Of a stretch of 64,000 nt of DNA, positions 25,955 to 35,142 are shown in pieces. The position numbers were made by a program, and so were the translations under genes. Origin of the DNA: Rhizobium sp. BK376 (GTDB lineage Bacteria > Pseudomonadota > Alphaproteobacteria > Rhizobiales > Rhizobiaceae); contig NZ_SLZG01000003.1 of NCBI RefSeq assembly GCF_004341625.1, positions 681,045-745,044 of the forward strand. Reading direction: 5' to 3'. Position 1 is the stretch's first letter, and every line of letters starts with the position of its first letter. The notes below the pieces were generated by a model. It was not told where the DNA came from and ran no database searches. It was given only the letters and a program-made list of their open reading frames with translations.

Positions 25955-27271
25955 ATGAGCGCTGTTGACCGCGGCCGGGCCGCGCACAGCGACGGAAGAG
26001 ACAGCATCATGGCCAGAGAAAAACTCACGATCATCCCGCCGGGCAAGCCGCTGACAGGGCGCGCCATGCCGCCGGGCTCCAAGTCGATCACCAACCGCGC
26101 GCTGTTGCTTTCAGGCCTTGCCAAGGGCACGAGCCGGCTGACCGGCGCGCTGAAGAGCGACGACACGCGCTACATGGCAGATGCCCTGCGTGCCATGGGC
26201 GTTGCGATCGACGAACCCGACGACACCACCTTCGTGGTGACGAGCAGCGGCGAGCTGCGGGCGCCGAAGGAGCCCCTGTTCCTCGGCAACGCCGGTACGG
26301 CGACGCGTTTCCTGACGGCGGCTGTTGCCAGCGTCAAGGGGACCGTTGTGGTCGATGGCGATCAGCATATGCGCAAGCGTCCGATCGGGCCGCTCGTTTC
26401 GGCCTTGAAATCGCTGGGCATCGATGCAGAGGCGCCAACCGGTTGCCCACCGGTGACCGTGCGTGGCAACGGCTATTTCAGCTCCGGCCGAGTTGAGATC
26501 GATGCCGGATTGTCCAGTCAGTATGTTTCGGCACTGCTGATGGCGGCGCCGCTCGCAGCGCCCGGTGCCAACCGGCCTTCCACGGTCGCGCTGACCGGCC
26601 CGGAGATTGGTGCACGCGGCTATGTGGACCTGACGCTTGACGCCATGCGCGCCTTTGGTGCCAAGGTCGAGCAGATCGACAGCGCCACCTGGCGCGTCGA
26701 GCCATCAGGCTATACCGCGACTGATTTCGTCATCGAGCCGGATGCGTCCGCTGCAACCTATCTTTGGGCGGCCGAAGTGCTGACCGGTGGAAAGATCGAT
26801 CTCGGCACGCCGGCGGAAAAATTCTCCCAGCCCGACGCCCGCGCCTATGACGTCATCTCTCAATTCCCGCATCTGCCCGCAGTCATCGATGGTTCGCAGA
26901 TGCAGGATGCGATCCCGACGCTCGCGGTGCTTGCCGCCTTCAACGAAACGCCGGTGCGCTTCGTCGGCATCGCCAACCTGCGCGTCAAGGAATGCGACCG
27001 CGTTCGTGCGCTGTCGAGCGGCCTGTCGCGCATCGTCCCTGATCTCGGCACGGAAGAGGGCGACGACCTGATCGTCGCCTCCGACCCGAGCCTTGTCGGC
27101 AAACATCTGGAAGCCAGCATCGATACATTCGCAGATCACCGCATTGCCATGAGCTTTGCGCTCGCCGGCCTCATGATCGACGGCATCACCATTCTCGATC
27201 CCGATTGTGTGGCCAAGACCTTCCCGAACTACTGGGATGTGCTGGCTTCGCTCGGGGTGACTTACAAATGA
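25955..27271 (+). CDS. aroA: EPSP synthase (3-phosphoshikimate 1-carboxyvinyltransferase), class I-like
   Basis: There are 438 residues from ATG 25955; an alternative ATG at 26009 would trim 18. Family motifs are PPGSKSITNRALLLSGLA, LFLGNAGTATRFL, RKRPIGPLV, SSQYVSALLMAAPLA, QDAIPTLA, NLRVKECDRV and ITILDPDCVAKTFPNYW. These align better with E. coli-type (class I) enzymes than with the CP4-type class II enzyme (GDKSISHR) common in Rhizobiaceae. The residue at E. coli Pro101 is Phe here (GTATRFL against GTAMRPL), while Gly96 and Thr97 are kept. It joins shikimate-3-phosphate with PEP. It is inserted between lemA and its usual DUF2207 partner. Confidence 0.92.
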   Translation: MSAVDRGRAAHSDGRDSIMAREKLTIIPPGKPLTGRAMPPGSKSITNRALLLSGLAKGTSRLTGALKSDDTRYMADALRAMGVAIDEPDDTTFVVTSSGELRAPKEPLFLGNAGTATRFLTAAVASVKGTVVVDGDQHMRKRPIGPLVSALKSLGIDAEAPTGCPPVTVRGNGYFSSGRVEIDAGLSSQYVSALLMAAPLAAPGANRPSTVALTGPEIGARGYVDLTLDAMRAFGAKVEQIDSATWRVEPSGYTATDFVIEPDASAATYLWAAEVLTGGKIDLGTPAEKFSQPDARAYDVISQFPHLPAVIDGSQMQDAIPTLAVLAAFNETPVRFVGIANLRVKECDRVRALSSGLSRIVPDLGTEEGDDLIVASDPSLVGKHLEASIDTFADHRIAMSFALAGLMIDGITILDPDCVAKTFPNYWDVLASLGVTYK

Positions 27272-27329
27272 GAACGGTTCCGGCAAGCGCCGGGTAGGTG
27301 CCGAACAGCTAAACCCTAGGGGAGGGAAT

Positions 27330-29258
27330 ATGGTGACGCGTTGGCTGACGGCTTTTTGCATGGCGCTGCTGGTCTTCGCGGCCCATGCCGCCTCGGCCGC
27401 GGAAGTCATCAACGCCTTCGATCAGGCGATCACCCTTGATCGCGACGGCTCGATGCTTGTCACCGAAACCATTGCGGTCAATGCCGAGGGCGACAAGATC
27501 CGTCACGGCATTTTCCGTGACTTTCCGCTCACCTTTCGCGATGCGAAGGGCAAGACGTCCTATATCGATTTCAAAGTCCAATCCGTCGAGCAAGATGGTG
27601 CACCCGCCGAGTGGAAACAGGAAGGCGTCGCCGGCGGCGCCCGCATCTATATCGGTTCCGCCGAGACCTATGTGAGCCCTGGGCCGCATACATATCGGCT
27701 GACCTACCGCACTGACCGCCAGTACCGCTATTTCGACGATCACGGTGAGCTCTATTGGAACGTGACCGGCAACGGCTGGCTGTTTCCCATTCTCCGCGCC
27801 TCCGCAACCGTGACGCTGCCTGATGGCGTGACGCCTGAGCAAACCGCCTTCTTCACCGGCCCCCTTGGCGCCACGGGACAGGACGCAAGGGTGAGCCAGC
27901 AAGCGGGCAAGGTCGTTTTTACGACGACCCGGCCGCTGCGCCAGGGCGAGGGGCTGACCATCGCTATCAAGTTAGCGAAAGATGCAATTGCCGCACCCAC
28001 GGCATCGCAGCAGCGGATGTGGTTCATCGAGGACAATCTCGACATCATCATTGCCGGCGGCGGCCTCATCCTCGTCTTTGCCTATTATCTGAGAAGCTGG
28101 TTTGCGGTGGGCCGCGACCCGCCGCGCGGCGTCATGGTGCCGCGCTGGGATCCACCCGAAGGAATCTCGCCGGCGCTGGTCAACTATATCGATAACAAAG
28201 GCTTTTCCGGTGCCGGCTGGACCGCGCTGTCGGCGACCGCGCTCGATCTCGCCGTCAGGGGCTGTGTCGTTCTTGAAGACCTGAAGAAGAGCATCGTCAT
28301 TCGCCCCGGCGAGAAAGCGGCCTCGGCAAAGGTAGATGCTGGCGAGAAGGTGCTGATGGGTGCGATCGGCCCGTTTTCACCGCTAGTCATCGACGAGGCC
28401 AACGGCGCAAAGGTCCAGAAGATCGGTGAAAAATTTCGCAGTGCCGTGGAAAGGGAACATCGCGGCGAGTTCTACAGGGCGAACTCTCTTTACGTGATCG
28501 GCGGCGTGATCCTCTCGGTTTTCGTCCTTGGTGCTATCGTCGTCTTCGGACGATTGCACGAGAACGTGCTCCCGCTGATCATCGTCCCTGCTTTCCTGTC
28601 CATCTTCGGTACCGTGATCGCAACGTCGCTCGGCCGCACCTTCCGCCGCCAGGCGAGCCTCGCCTCGCGCATCATGTCGGTGGTGGTTTTCGCGTTTATG
28701 GGCTTCGTCGCTGTGTCGATCTTTGCGAGTGTCATCGCGGCCGCTGCTGCCTCGGCGGAAATGACCGAGGAGCTGCCGTTGCTGGTCGCCATCGTCGGCA
28801 TTTTTGCCGTCAATTTCGTCTTCTTCTTCCTGATGGGCGCACCGACCCCGATCGGCCGCAAGATGATGGACGGCATAGACGGCCTGCGCCAATATCTGAC
28901 GCTCGCCGAAAAGGACCGTATGAACATGGCCGGCGCGCCGACCATGTCGCCGCAGCATTTCGAAAAGCTGCTGCCCTATGCTGTGGCCCTCGGCGTCGAA
29001 AAGCCCTGGTCGCGCACCTTCGAGACCTGGCTTGCCGCAGCAGCCGGCGGTGCGGCCGCAGCCTACGCGCCCGTCTGGTACATCGGCTCCTTCGGCAACG
29101 GCAATTTCTCCGATCGCATCGGCGGCTTCTCCTCCTCGATGGCCTCGACCATCGCCTCCACCATTCCCGCCCCGGTCTCCAGCTCGTCCTCCGGCTTTTC
29201 CGGCGGCGGCGGCTCGTCCGGTGGTGGCGGAGGCGGCGGTGGCGGCGGAGGCTGGTAA
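27330..29258 (+). CDS. DUF2207 membrane protein with Gly-rich tail
   Basis: ATG 27330 follows GGGAGGGAA and gives 642 residues. A signal peptide (to about AASAAE) is followed by the extracytoplasmic DUF2207 domain (FDQAITLDRDGSMLVTETIAVNAEG, IRHGIFRDFPL). Then come a membrane helix near 230-250, a cytoplasmic part, further helices around 385-500, and a Ser/Gly-rich C-terminus ending in a long run of Gly. Such tails are typical of the family. It is a probable functional partner of LemA. A palindromic repeat begins seven bases after its stop. Confidence 0.9.
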   Translation: MVTRWLTAFCMALLVFAAHAASAAEVINAFDQAITLDRDGSMLVTETIAVNAEGDKIRHGIFRDFPLTFRDAKGKTSYIDFKVQSVEQDGAPAEWKQEGVAGGARIYIGSAETYVSPGPHTYRLTYRTDRQYRYFDDHGELYWNVTGNGWLFPILRASATVTLPDGVTPEQTAFFTGPLGATGQDARVSQQAGKVVFTTTRPLRQGEGLTIAIKLAKDAIAAPTASQQRMWFIEDNLDIIIAGGGLILVFAYYLRSWFAVGRDPPRGVMVPRWDPPEGISPALVNYIDNKGFSGAGWTALSATALDLAVRGCVVLEDLKKSIVIRPGEKAASAKVDAGEKVLMGAIGPFSPLVIDEANGAKVQKIGEKFRSAVEREHRGEFYRANSLYVIGGVILSVFVLGAIVVFGRLHENVLPLIIVPAFLSIFGTVIATSLGRTFRRQASLASRIMSVVVFAFMGFVAVSIFASVIAAAAASAEMTEELPLLVAIVGIFAVNFVFFFLMGAPTPIGRKMMDGIDGLRQYLTLAEKDRMNMAGAPTMSPQHFEKLLPYAVALGVEKPWSRTFETWLAAAAGGAAAAYAPVWYIGSFGNGNFSDRIGGFSSSMASTIASTIPAPVSSSSSGFSGGGGSSGGGGGGGGGGGW

Positions 29259-29264
29259 CGTTTA

Positions 29265-29389
29265 CCTCCCCCTTGAGGGGGGAGGTCGCAGCGAAGCTGC
29301 GGGTGGGGGTGACCCGCCACGAATGAGAACGCCGCTGGTCACCCCACCCCGGCACTGCGTGCCGACCCTACCCCTCTGGGGGAGGGTGT
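29265..29389. repeat. Palindromic intergenic repeat element, full copy
   Basis: A nested imperfect palindrome of about 125 bases. CCTCCCCC/GGGGGGAGG hairpin, GCAGC/GCTGC hairpin and GGGTGGGGGTGACC on the left are mirrored on the right by GGTCACCCCACCCC, GGCAC/GTGCC and a CCCCTCTGGGGG hairpin. It follows DUF2207 and immediately precedes the DUF559 gene. Its right half recurs at 29824-29877. Confidence 0.8.
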
Positions 29390-29429
29390 TTTGCATCGAA
29401 CCGCTCGTCTCCTCATTTTCGGGACACAT

Positions 29430-29885
29430 ATGCCGAAAAAGCCATCTCCTCTCGATCGCTTCAAGATAGCCAACAGCCGCCGTCTTCGCGCCGGTGCGAC
29501 CGATGCCGAAGCGAAGCTCTGGAGCCATCTCCCTCGTATTCCCATCGACGGCACGCATTTTCGCCGACAGGTTCCAATTGGTCGATATTTCGCGGATTTT
29601 GCCTGTCACCAGATTGGCCTCATCATCGAACTCGACGGCAGCCAGCATGCTGAGGACGCGACGAGGCGATATGATGCCGAGCGCACCGCCTTTCTTGGGG
29701 CGCAGGGCTATCAGGTCCTCCGCTTCTGGAATGCGGAAGTGTCGCAAGAGATCGAAGCTGTCCTGGACACGATATTTGCCATTGTGCAGCAACGGCAAAT
29801 TTTGCTAGCAGAGGCCGACCGTTTTCACCCCATACCGGCACGGCGTGCCGACCCTCCTTTTCGACGGGAGGGTGAGGAACAGTGA
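29430..29885 (+). CDS. DUF559 protein, PD-(D/E)XK/Vsr-like endonuclease fold
   Basis: ATG 29430 gives 151 residues. DUF559 motifs are [60 protein letters not shown] and [11 protein letters not shown]. The Asp in YFADF and the ELDGSQH segment supply the expected metal-binding residues of a Vsr/PD-(D/E)XK nuclease core. The activity and target are not established for the family. The gene lies between a full palindromic repeat (29265-29389) and a half copy (29824-29877) that encodes its last about 20 residues. It is inserted just before glyS. Confidence 0.85.
   Translation: MPKKPSPLDRFKIANSRRLRAGATDAEAKLWSHLPRIPIDGTHFRRQVPIGRYFADFACHQIGLIIELDGSQHAEDATRRYDAERTAFLGAQGYQVLRFWNAEVSQEIEAVLDTIFAIVQQRQILLAEADRFHPIPARRADPPFRREGEEQ
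29824..29877. repeat. Half copy of the palindromic repeat, overlapping the DUF559 3' end
   Basis: It matches the right half of the element at 29337-29389 in the same orientation: CACCCCA, CCGGCAC, GCGTGCCGACCCT and GGGAGGGTG are shared. It codes for the C-terminus of the DUF559 protein and carries the GAGGA that serves as glyS ribosome-binding site. Confidence 0.7.
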
Positions 29886-29886
29886 C

Positions 29887-32064
29887 ATGCCCGATCTCCT
29901 TCTTGAACTCCGCTCCGAGGAAATCCCCGCACGAATGCAGCGCAAGGCTGCGGGCGATCTGAAGAAGCTCGTCACCGACGCGCTTGTCGAGGGCGGATTG
30001 TCCTATGAGGGTGCGCGCGAATATTGGACGCCGCGCCGGCTGACACTCGATATCAGAGGCCTGACGGCCCGCTCCGCAGATGTGCGCGAGGAGATCAAGG
30101 GTCCCTCGACCAAGGCGCCGGAGCAGGCGGTGCAGGGTTTTCTGCGCAAGGCCGGACTGTCGTCCGCTTCCGAAGCGCAGGTCGTCAGCGATCCCAAAAA
30201 GGGCGATTTTTACATCGCCGTCATTTCCAAGCCCGGCCGTCCGACGGAAGAGATTGTTGCCGACATCATGCCCGGCATTATCCGCGATTTCCCCTGGCCG
30301 AAATCCATGCGCTGGGGCGCACCATCCGCAAGGCCCGGCTCGCTGCGCTGGGTGCGCCCGCTGCAGTCGATCGTCTGCACCTTCGGCACGGAACACGAGG
30401 AAACGGTCGTGATCCCCTTCGAGATCGACGGCATCGTCGCTTCGAATGTCACTTACGGCCACCGTTTCCATGCGCCCGAGGCAATCACTGTCAAGCGTTT
30501 CGACGACTATGTCGCGAACCTGGAAAAGGCCAAGGTCATTCTCGATGCCGAGCGCCGCAAGGACATCATCCTGCATGACGCCCGTGACATCGCCTTTGCC
30601 AGCGGCCTGGAACTGGTTGAGGACGAAGGCCTGCTCGAAGAAGTCTCCGGCCTTGTCGAATGGCCGCAGGTGTTGATGGGCTCCTTCGAGGAAGATTATC
30701 TTTCGATCCCGTCCGAGATCATCCGCCTGACCATCAAGACGAACCAGAAGTGCTTCGTCACCCGCCCGACCGGCGGCGAGACCCTCTCGAACAAGTTCAT
30801 CCTCGTCTCCAACATCGAGGCGACGGATGGCGGCAGCGAAATCATTCACGGCAACGGCAAGGTCGTCCGCGCCCGCCTGTCGGACGCGCTGCATTTCTGG
30901 AAGCGCGACCAGGGCGACCTGCCGGATCTCGAAACGCTGGAATCATCGGCAAAGAAGTTCGACCTCGATCTGAAAAAGCCGCTCGACCAGCGCATGGCCA
31001 AGCTCGATGCGTTGAACGTTACCTTCCATGCCAAGCTCGGCACGCAGGGCGAGCGGGTGCAGCGGCTGCGCGCGCTGGCGGCAAAGTTTGCCCTTCCTGT
31101 TGGCGCCGACTACAAGCTGGTGGATCGCGCAACCGTGCTCGCCAAAGCGGACCTGCGCACCGAAGCCGTCGGCGAATTCCCGGAATTGCAGGGTCTGATG
31201 GGCCGCAAATATGCAGTGCTGCAGGGCGAGGATGCCTCGGTCGCAACAGCCATCGAGGATCACTACAAGCCGCAAGGCCCCTCCGACCGCGTGCCGGAAG
31301 ACAAGGTCGCAATCACGGTCGCGCTCGCCGACAAGCTGGATACGCTCGTTGGATTCTGGGCGATCGATGAGAAGCCCACCGGCTCGAAGGACCCGTTTGC
31401 ACTGCGTCGTGCAGCGCTCGGCGTTATCCGCATCCTGCTTGAGCGTCGCGTGCGCCTGCCGCTGATGCCGCGGATCAATTCGCATATGTTGCGGATCGAT
31501 GCTGACATCGGCAGCAAGACCGATGCCGAGGATCTGTCGCGCCAGCTCGATCTTCTCGCCTTCTTCCACGATCGCCTGAAAGTCTATCTTCGCGATCAAG
31601 GCGCCCGCTATGATCTCATCGATGCGGTCCTCACGCCGGAGACCGACGATCTCCTGATGGTTGCCCGTCGCGTCGAGGCGCTGACGGCCTTCATCACCTC
31701 GGAAGACGGCACGAACCTGCTCGCCGGCACCAAGCGCGCCGTCCAACTGCTCGCCGCCGAGGAGAAGAAGGGCACCGTCGTCGCCGACGGCGTCTCGGAA
31801 GCGCTGCTGAAGCTCGACGCGGAGAAGGAACTTTTCACGGCAATCACCAGCGCTTCCACAGAGGCCTCCGATGCGATCGCCAAGGAAGATTTCCGCTCCG
31901 CCATGGCAGCGCTCTCCAAGCTCCGTGCCCCGGTTGACCGCTTCTTCACCGATGTCCTCGTCAACGACGAAGATGCCGCCATCCGCGCCAACCGTCTCGC
32001 GCTGCTGCGGCTGATCCGCAAGGCGACGGCAACGGTTGCCGATTTCTCGAAGATTTCGGGATAG
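29887..32064 (+). CDS. glyS: Glycyl-tRNA synthetase beta subunit
   Basis: ATG 29887 lies eight bases after GAGGA and gives 725 residues. It opens with the family start [21 protein letters not shown] and continues with [32 protein letters not shown] and TNQKCF. A late HD-like region holds [27 protein letters not shown], and the C-terminus is a DALR-like anticodon-binding domain. It works with GlyQ (23578). The DUF559 stop codon is one base before its ATG, so glyS may depend on readthrough transcription from upstream genes. Confidence 0.97.
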   Translation: MPDLLLELRSEEIPARMQRKAAGDLKKLVTDALVEGGLSYEGAREYWTPRRLTLDIRGLTARSADVREEIKGPSTKAPEQAVQGFLRKAGLSSASEAQVVSDPKKGDFYIAVISKPGRPTEEIVADIMPGIIRDFPWPKSMRWGAPSARPGSLRWVRPLQSIVCTFGTEHEETVVIPFEIDGIVASNVTYGHRFHAPEAITVKRFDDYVANLEKAKVILDAERRKDIILHDARDIAFASGLELVEDEGLLEEVSGLVEWPQVLMGSFEEDYLSIPSEIIRLTIKTNQKCFVTRPTGGETLSNKFILVSNIEATDGGSEIIHGNGKVVRARLSDALHFWKRDQGDLPDLETLESSAKKFDLDLKKPLDQRMAKLDALNVTFHAKLGTQGERVQRLRALAAKFALPVGADYKLVDRATVLAKADLRTEAVGEFPELQGLMGRKYAVLQGEDASVATAIEDHYKPQGPSDRVPEDKVAITVALADKLDTLVGFWAIDEKPTGSKDPFALRRAALGVIRILLERRVRLPLMPRINSHMLRIDADIGSKTDAEDLSRQLDLLAFFHDRLKVYLRDQGARYDLIDAVLTPETDDLLMVARRVEALTAFITSEDGTNLLAGTKRAVQLLAAEEKKGTVVADGVSEALLKLDAEKELFTAITSASTEASDAIAKEDFRSAMAALSKLRAPVDRFFTDVLVNDEDAAIRANRLALLRLIRKATATVADFSKISG

Positions 32065-32119
32065 CTGTTCAGCCTGCTATGAACGGCATCAGGAATTGAC
32101 GCAAAAGGGGGATGTCAGA

Positions 32120-32884
32120 ATGGCAGCCGATTGGGGCGTCTACATGAACAACGACCTCGGTCACTTGGCATCAGTTGGAGTCGATCTTGAATATCGAGAT
32201 ACCGGGCCGGTTTCTTCGTATCCGACACTCGTGATTGTGGGGATGAGGTTTAAGGCACCGCGTCAAAATGGTCTTCCGCAAAAGGATGAGCTGCAGATCG
32301 TCTATGCAATAGAAGACCGACTGTCCGACCTACTGGGCAACAAAACCAATAGTCGATATGTCGGCCACAAGCTTGCGGACGGCTCGGCAAAATTCTTTTT
32401 CTATGCGTCGGATGCAGCCGTCGTCACGGCTGCGGCTAAAACTGTCGGCGTCGATTTTTCAGCCTATCCTTTTGATCTGCAGGTCGTTCCGGACGCGAGT
32501 TGGTCCGTATACCGAACATCTTTGGTTCCCAGTGGGGACAATGTCCAGCAGGTTGAGGATAACAAGGTGATTCAAGTGCTCACCAACCACGGTGATGACA
32601 TAGCCCAACCCAGGATAATCGACCACTTTGCATATTTTTCGGAAGTGGAAGGGCTCCAATCATTCAAATCCGCTATTTTGAGCCGACAGTTTCATGTTGA
32701 TGACGAAGCGTCGCCCGCTCAGATCAAGGGTAAGTGGTTGGTAAAATTTTATCGCCTTGATATTCCAGACGAAATTACATCGGTTACCGTCGAGCTTGCG
32801 CACCTCGCCGAAGAGTACAACGGTGAGTATGATGGCTGGGAATGTGCAGTAACACCTGCCCACTCGATGCCGACTAAGCCATGA
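32120..32884 (+). CDS. DUF695-like protein with RraB-like C-terminal domain
   Basis: ATG 32120 follows AAGGGGG and gives 254 residues. The N-terminal half (about 1-150) resembles DUF695 (PTLVIVGMRFKAP, WSVYRTSLVP region). The C-terminal half resembles the RNase E regulator RraB (NHGDDIAQPRIIDHFAYF at the domain start, ending EEYNGEYDGWECAV). Such fusions occur in scattered bacteria; the function is unknown. Composition is more AT-rich than glyS upstream, suggesting a later arrival. A ribosome-binding site and no overlap with glyS make it an independent gene. Confidence 0.65.
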   Translation: MAADWGVYMNNDLGHLASVGVDLEYRDTGPVSSYPTLVIVGMRFKAPRQNGLPQKDELQIVYAIEDRLSDLLGNKTNSRYVGHKLADGSAKFFFYASDAAVVTAAAKTVGVDFSAYPFDLQVVPDASWSVYRTSLVPSGDNVQQVEDNKVIQVLTNHGDDIAQPRIIDHFAYFSEVEGLQSFKSAILSRQFHVDDEASPAQIKGKWLVKFYRLDIPDEITSVTVELAHLAEEYNGEYDGWECAVTPAHSMPTKP

Positions 32885-32918
32885 AAACCCGGCCTACTGG
32901 GTAACCAATCGAAATTGC

Positions 32919-34225
32919 ATCGCCCCAAAAGGCAGGGCCGCCGGATTTCTCCAGCGGCCCCTAAAAGTTTCGTACTGAAATCGCCTTGAGTGTTCTGCGT
33001 GATTAAGCCGCCCTGCGTCTCTGCTGGTGCGATGCCTGAGCAGCACCGCTGCCATTGTTGACGCGGAAGCCACGGATGAGGTCGAGGAGATCCTCGGTAT
33101 CGGCTGCGAGCGTCTCGGCCGATGCGGTGGTCTCTTCGGCCATGGCGGCGTTCTGCTGGGTTGCGGCATCGAGCTGGTTCATCGACGACGAGATCGAGCG
33201 CAGCGTGGTGTCCTGCTCGGACGCGCTGTGGGCGATCTTCGAGACGATCTCGTTGGCGGCCTTGATCTGGTCGGAGATGCGCTTCAAGGCTTCGCCGGCC
33301 TCGCCGACGAGGCGAACGCCCTGGTCGACCTGGCCGGAGGAGCGGGCGATCTGGTCCTTGATCTCCTTGGCGGCAGCAGCAGACCGCTGGGCCAGCTCGC
33401 GCACTTCCTGGGCGACGACGGCAAAGCCCTTGCCGCTTTCGCCGGCACGCGCTGCCTCGACGCCGGCATTGAGCGCAAGCAGGTTGGTCTGGAAGGCGAT
33501 CTCGTCGATGACGCCGATGATCTTGCCGATTTCTTCCGAGGACTTCTCGATGCCGCTCATGGCCTCGATCGCCTGGGCGACGACAGCGTCGCTGCGCGAT
33601 GCTTCGGTCGAGACGGAATGGACGCGCTTGGAAGCTTCGTGGGCGCCGTCTGCGGTCTGGCGGACGGCAACGGTGAGCTCGTCGAGGGCCGCCGAGGTTT
33701 CCTCCAGGCTTGCGGCCTGGCGCTCGGTGCGCTGCGACAGTTCGTTGGAGGCGCGGCGGATCTCTTCCTTGGACAGGCCGATATCGTTGCCCTTGGCATT
33801 GACGCGGCCCATGGCGGCTTCGAGATGGGAGAGCGCATCGTTGAAGTTGTTGCGCAGACCCGCATAGCCCTGGCCGATATCGCCGCAGCGGATGGTGAGA
33901 TCGCCGCCTGCGAGCTGTTCGAGGGCCTGGCCGATGGTGGAGACGACGCGGGCCTGGATCTGGGCCTCGTCCTGCTGCTGGCGCAGGTTCTGCTGGCGTT
34001 CGCTGTCGAGGGTCAGTTCCTGTTCTGCCTGGCGTTCCGCCATGGCATGGCGTTCGCGCACCTTCTCCTGCAGTGACGCCGTCGCCTTGGCCATCTTGCC
34101 GATCTCGTTGCCCATTGATGTATGCGGGATGGCGATCTTGACGTCTTCGTCGGCAACCGCCTTCAGGGCCTCATGCACGTCGGCCAAAGGCTTCGAGATG
34201 CCGCGGATCACGAAGAAGGCGGCAG
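32919..34225. repeat. Repeat copy 1: shared 3' part of tandem chemoreceptor genes
   Basis: From 32919 to about 34208 the sequence is nearly identical to 35143 to about 36432, a constant offset of 2224 bases. It covers the downstream terminator, the stop codon and the last about 400 codons of each receptor. Differences are mostly synonymous and clustered. Confidence 0.9.
32935..32960 (-). terminator. Terminator after first chemoreceptor gene
   Basis: GGGCCGC pairs with GCGGCCC with a short inner GG/CC and a loop, 43 bases past the stop codon. On the minus strand it is followed by TGCCTTTTGG. An identical copy is at 35159-35184. Confidence 0.55.
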
Positions 34226-34832
34226 CAATGGCGACGATGAAAAGGCCGAAGCTGTACATGACCGTGATCAAGATGGTGTGGTTCACCTGTGCATCGAGGT
34301 CGTCCATGTAGACGCCCGTGATCACGACCATCTTCCAGGGCTCGAAGGCGCGGGCATAGGCCGTCTTGCGGAACAGATCGCTGGCCGGATGGCCGGGCTT
34401 GCTGGCGTAGAAATCGGTAAGACCCCCGCCCTGCTGTCCGAGCTTGACCAGCTCTTCGCGGTAGTAGTGACCCGTCGGATCAGGCTGGCCCTTGAAGTTC
34501 TGGCCCATCTTGGTCTTGTCGTAGTGGAAGACCATGTTGATGTCGTAGTCATAGCCGAAGAGATAGCCGTCCGGCGTATATTTGATGCTGTTGACCATAG
34601 CGTAGGCCTGGGCCTTCGCATCGGCTTCCGAAAGCTTTCCGGATTGCTCAAGGGTATAATAAACCTTGATGATCGAAAGGCCGGACTCGACCTGTGTGCG
34701 AAGCATCTCGTAGCGTTCGTTGTAGATGGAGTTCGCAGAAGAGCGGATCTGCAGATATGTAGCGACGCCGAAGGCGATCATAAGTCCGGTGACAAGCAAT
34801 ATAAGCTGGTTTGAAATCTTAAAATTCTTCAT
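33003..34832 (-). CDS. Methyl-accepting chemotaxis protein (sCache_2, HAMP)
   Basis: The receptor has 609 residues: first membrane helix at about 10-30, and a periplasmic single-Cache domain (about 35-185) with YTPDGYLFGYDYDINMVFHYD and REELVKLGQQGGGLTDFYASKPG. A second helix lies at about 187-209, HAMP about 210-265, and a methyl-accepting signalling domain with the hairpin tip EIAFQTNLLALNAGVEAARAGE near 455. The ligand is unknown; related sCache_2 domains bind small carboxylates. The C-terminus ends QQRRRAA with no NWETF-type CheR tether. Residues 209-609 match the neighbour (35227-37056) except T274, whereas the sensor halves differ, so the pair shares output but not input. Confidence 0.95.
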   Translation of the reverse strand: MKNFKISNQLILLVTGLMIAFGVATYLQIRSSANSIYNERYEMLRTQVESGLSIIKVYYTLEQSGKLSEADAKAQAYAMVNSIKYTPDGYLFGYDYDINMVFHYDKTKMGQNFKGQPDPTGHYYREELVKLGQQGGGLTDFYASKPGHPASDLFRKTAYARAFEPWKMVVITGVYMDDLDAQVNHTILITVMYSFGLFIVAIAAAFFVIRGISKPLADVHEALKAVADEDVKIAIPHTSMGNEIGKMAKATASLQEKVRERHAMAERQAEQELTLDSERQQNLRQQQDEAQIQARVVSTIGQALEQLAGGDLTIRCGDIGQGYAGLRNNFNDALSHLEAAMGRVNAKGNDIGLSKEEIRRASNELSQRTERQAASLEETSAALDELTVAVRQTADGAHEASKRVHSVSTEASRSDAVVAQAIEAMSGIEKSSEEIGKIIGVIDEIAFQTNLLALNAGVEAARAGESGKGFAVVAQEVRELAQRSAAAAKEIKDQIARSSGQVDQGVRLVGEAGEALKRISDQIKAANEIVSKIAHSASEQDTTLRSISSSMNQLDAATQQNAAMAEETTASAETLAADTEDLLDLIRGFRVNNGSGAAQASHQQRRRAA

Positions 34833-34981
34833 GACGCCTCACAGCTACGGAATGACGGGAATTCCGGCGCGGTTTCCTACCGCCTGTGCGAGCGCCTTCG
34901 AGTAATCTCGGTGCGTCTACCGCTGCTTAATCACATGCTGCTTCCGGCCTGCTAAAATTGGCCGGTTTGATCTAATAAATA

Positions 34982-35011
34982 TTTAATCATACTCAAAAGA
35001 GCATGATTAAA
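34982..35011. promoter_or_regulatory. AT-rich inverted repeat between the chemoreceptor genes
   Basis: TTTAATCATACTC, AAAA, GAGCATGATTAAA form 13-bp arms with one mismatch, about 150 bases upstream of the first receptor gene. The half-site ATGATTAAA recurs at 37082-37090, upstream of the second receptor, so a shared regulator may bind. The rest of the 310-base gap (34833-35142) holds a GCGGT/ACCGC hairpin close to the start, also seen before the second gene. Confidence 0.45.
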
Positions 35012-35142
35012 TCGGCTTTAATCAGCGTTTTGCTGCATTGCGGGAGAAAAACATAAGATCTTCCCGGGGAAGACTTATAGAAGACTCCATGGATTTGGCA
35101 GTTAGTCGAGCATATTTTTACCTGTAAATAATGGAGCCGCCG

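Noticed and set aside
33027..34076. Plus-strand open frames of 349 residues over both chemoreceptor genes (also 35251-36300)
   Set aside because: Antisense to the conserved signalling domain; both copies exist only because the genes are duplicated.
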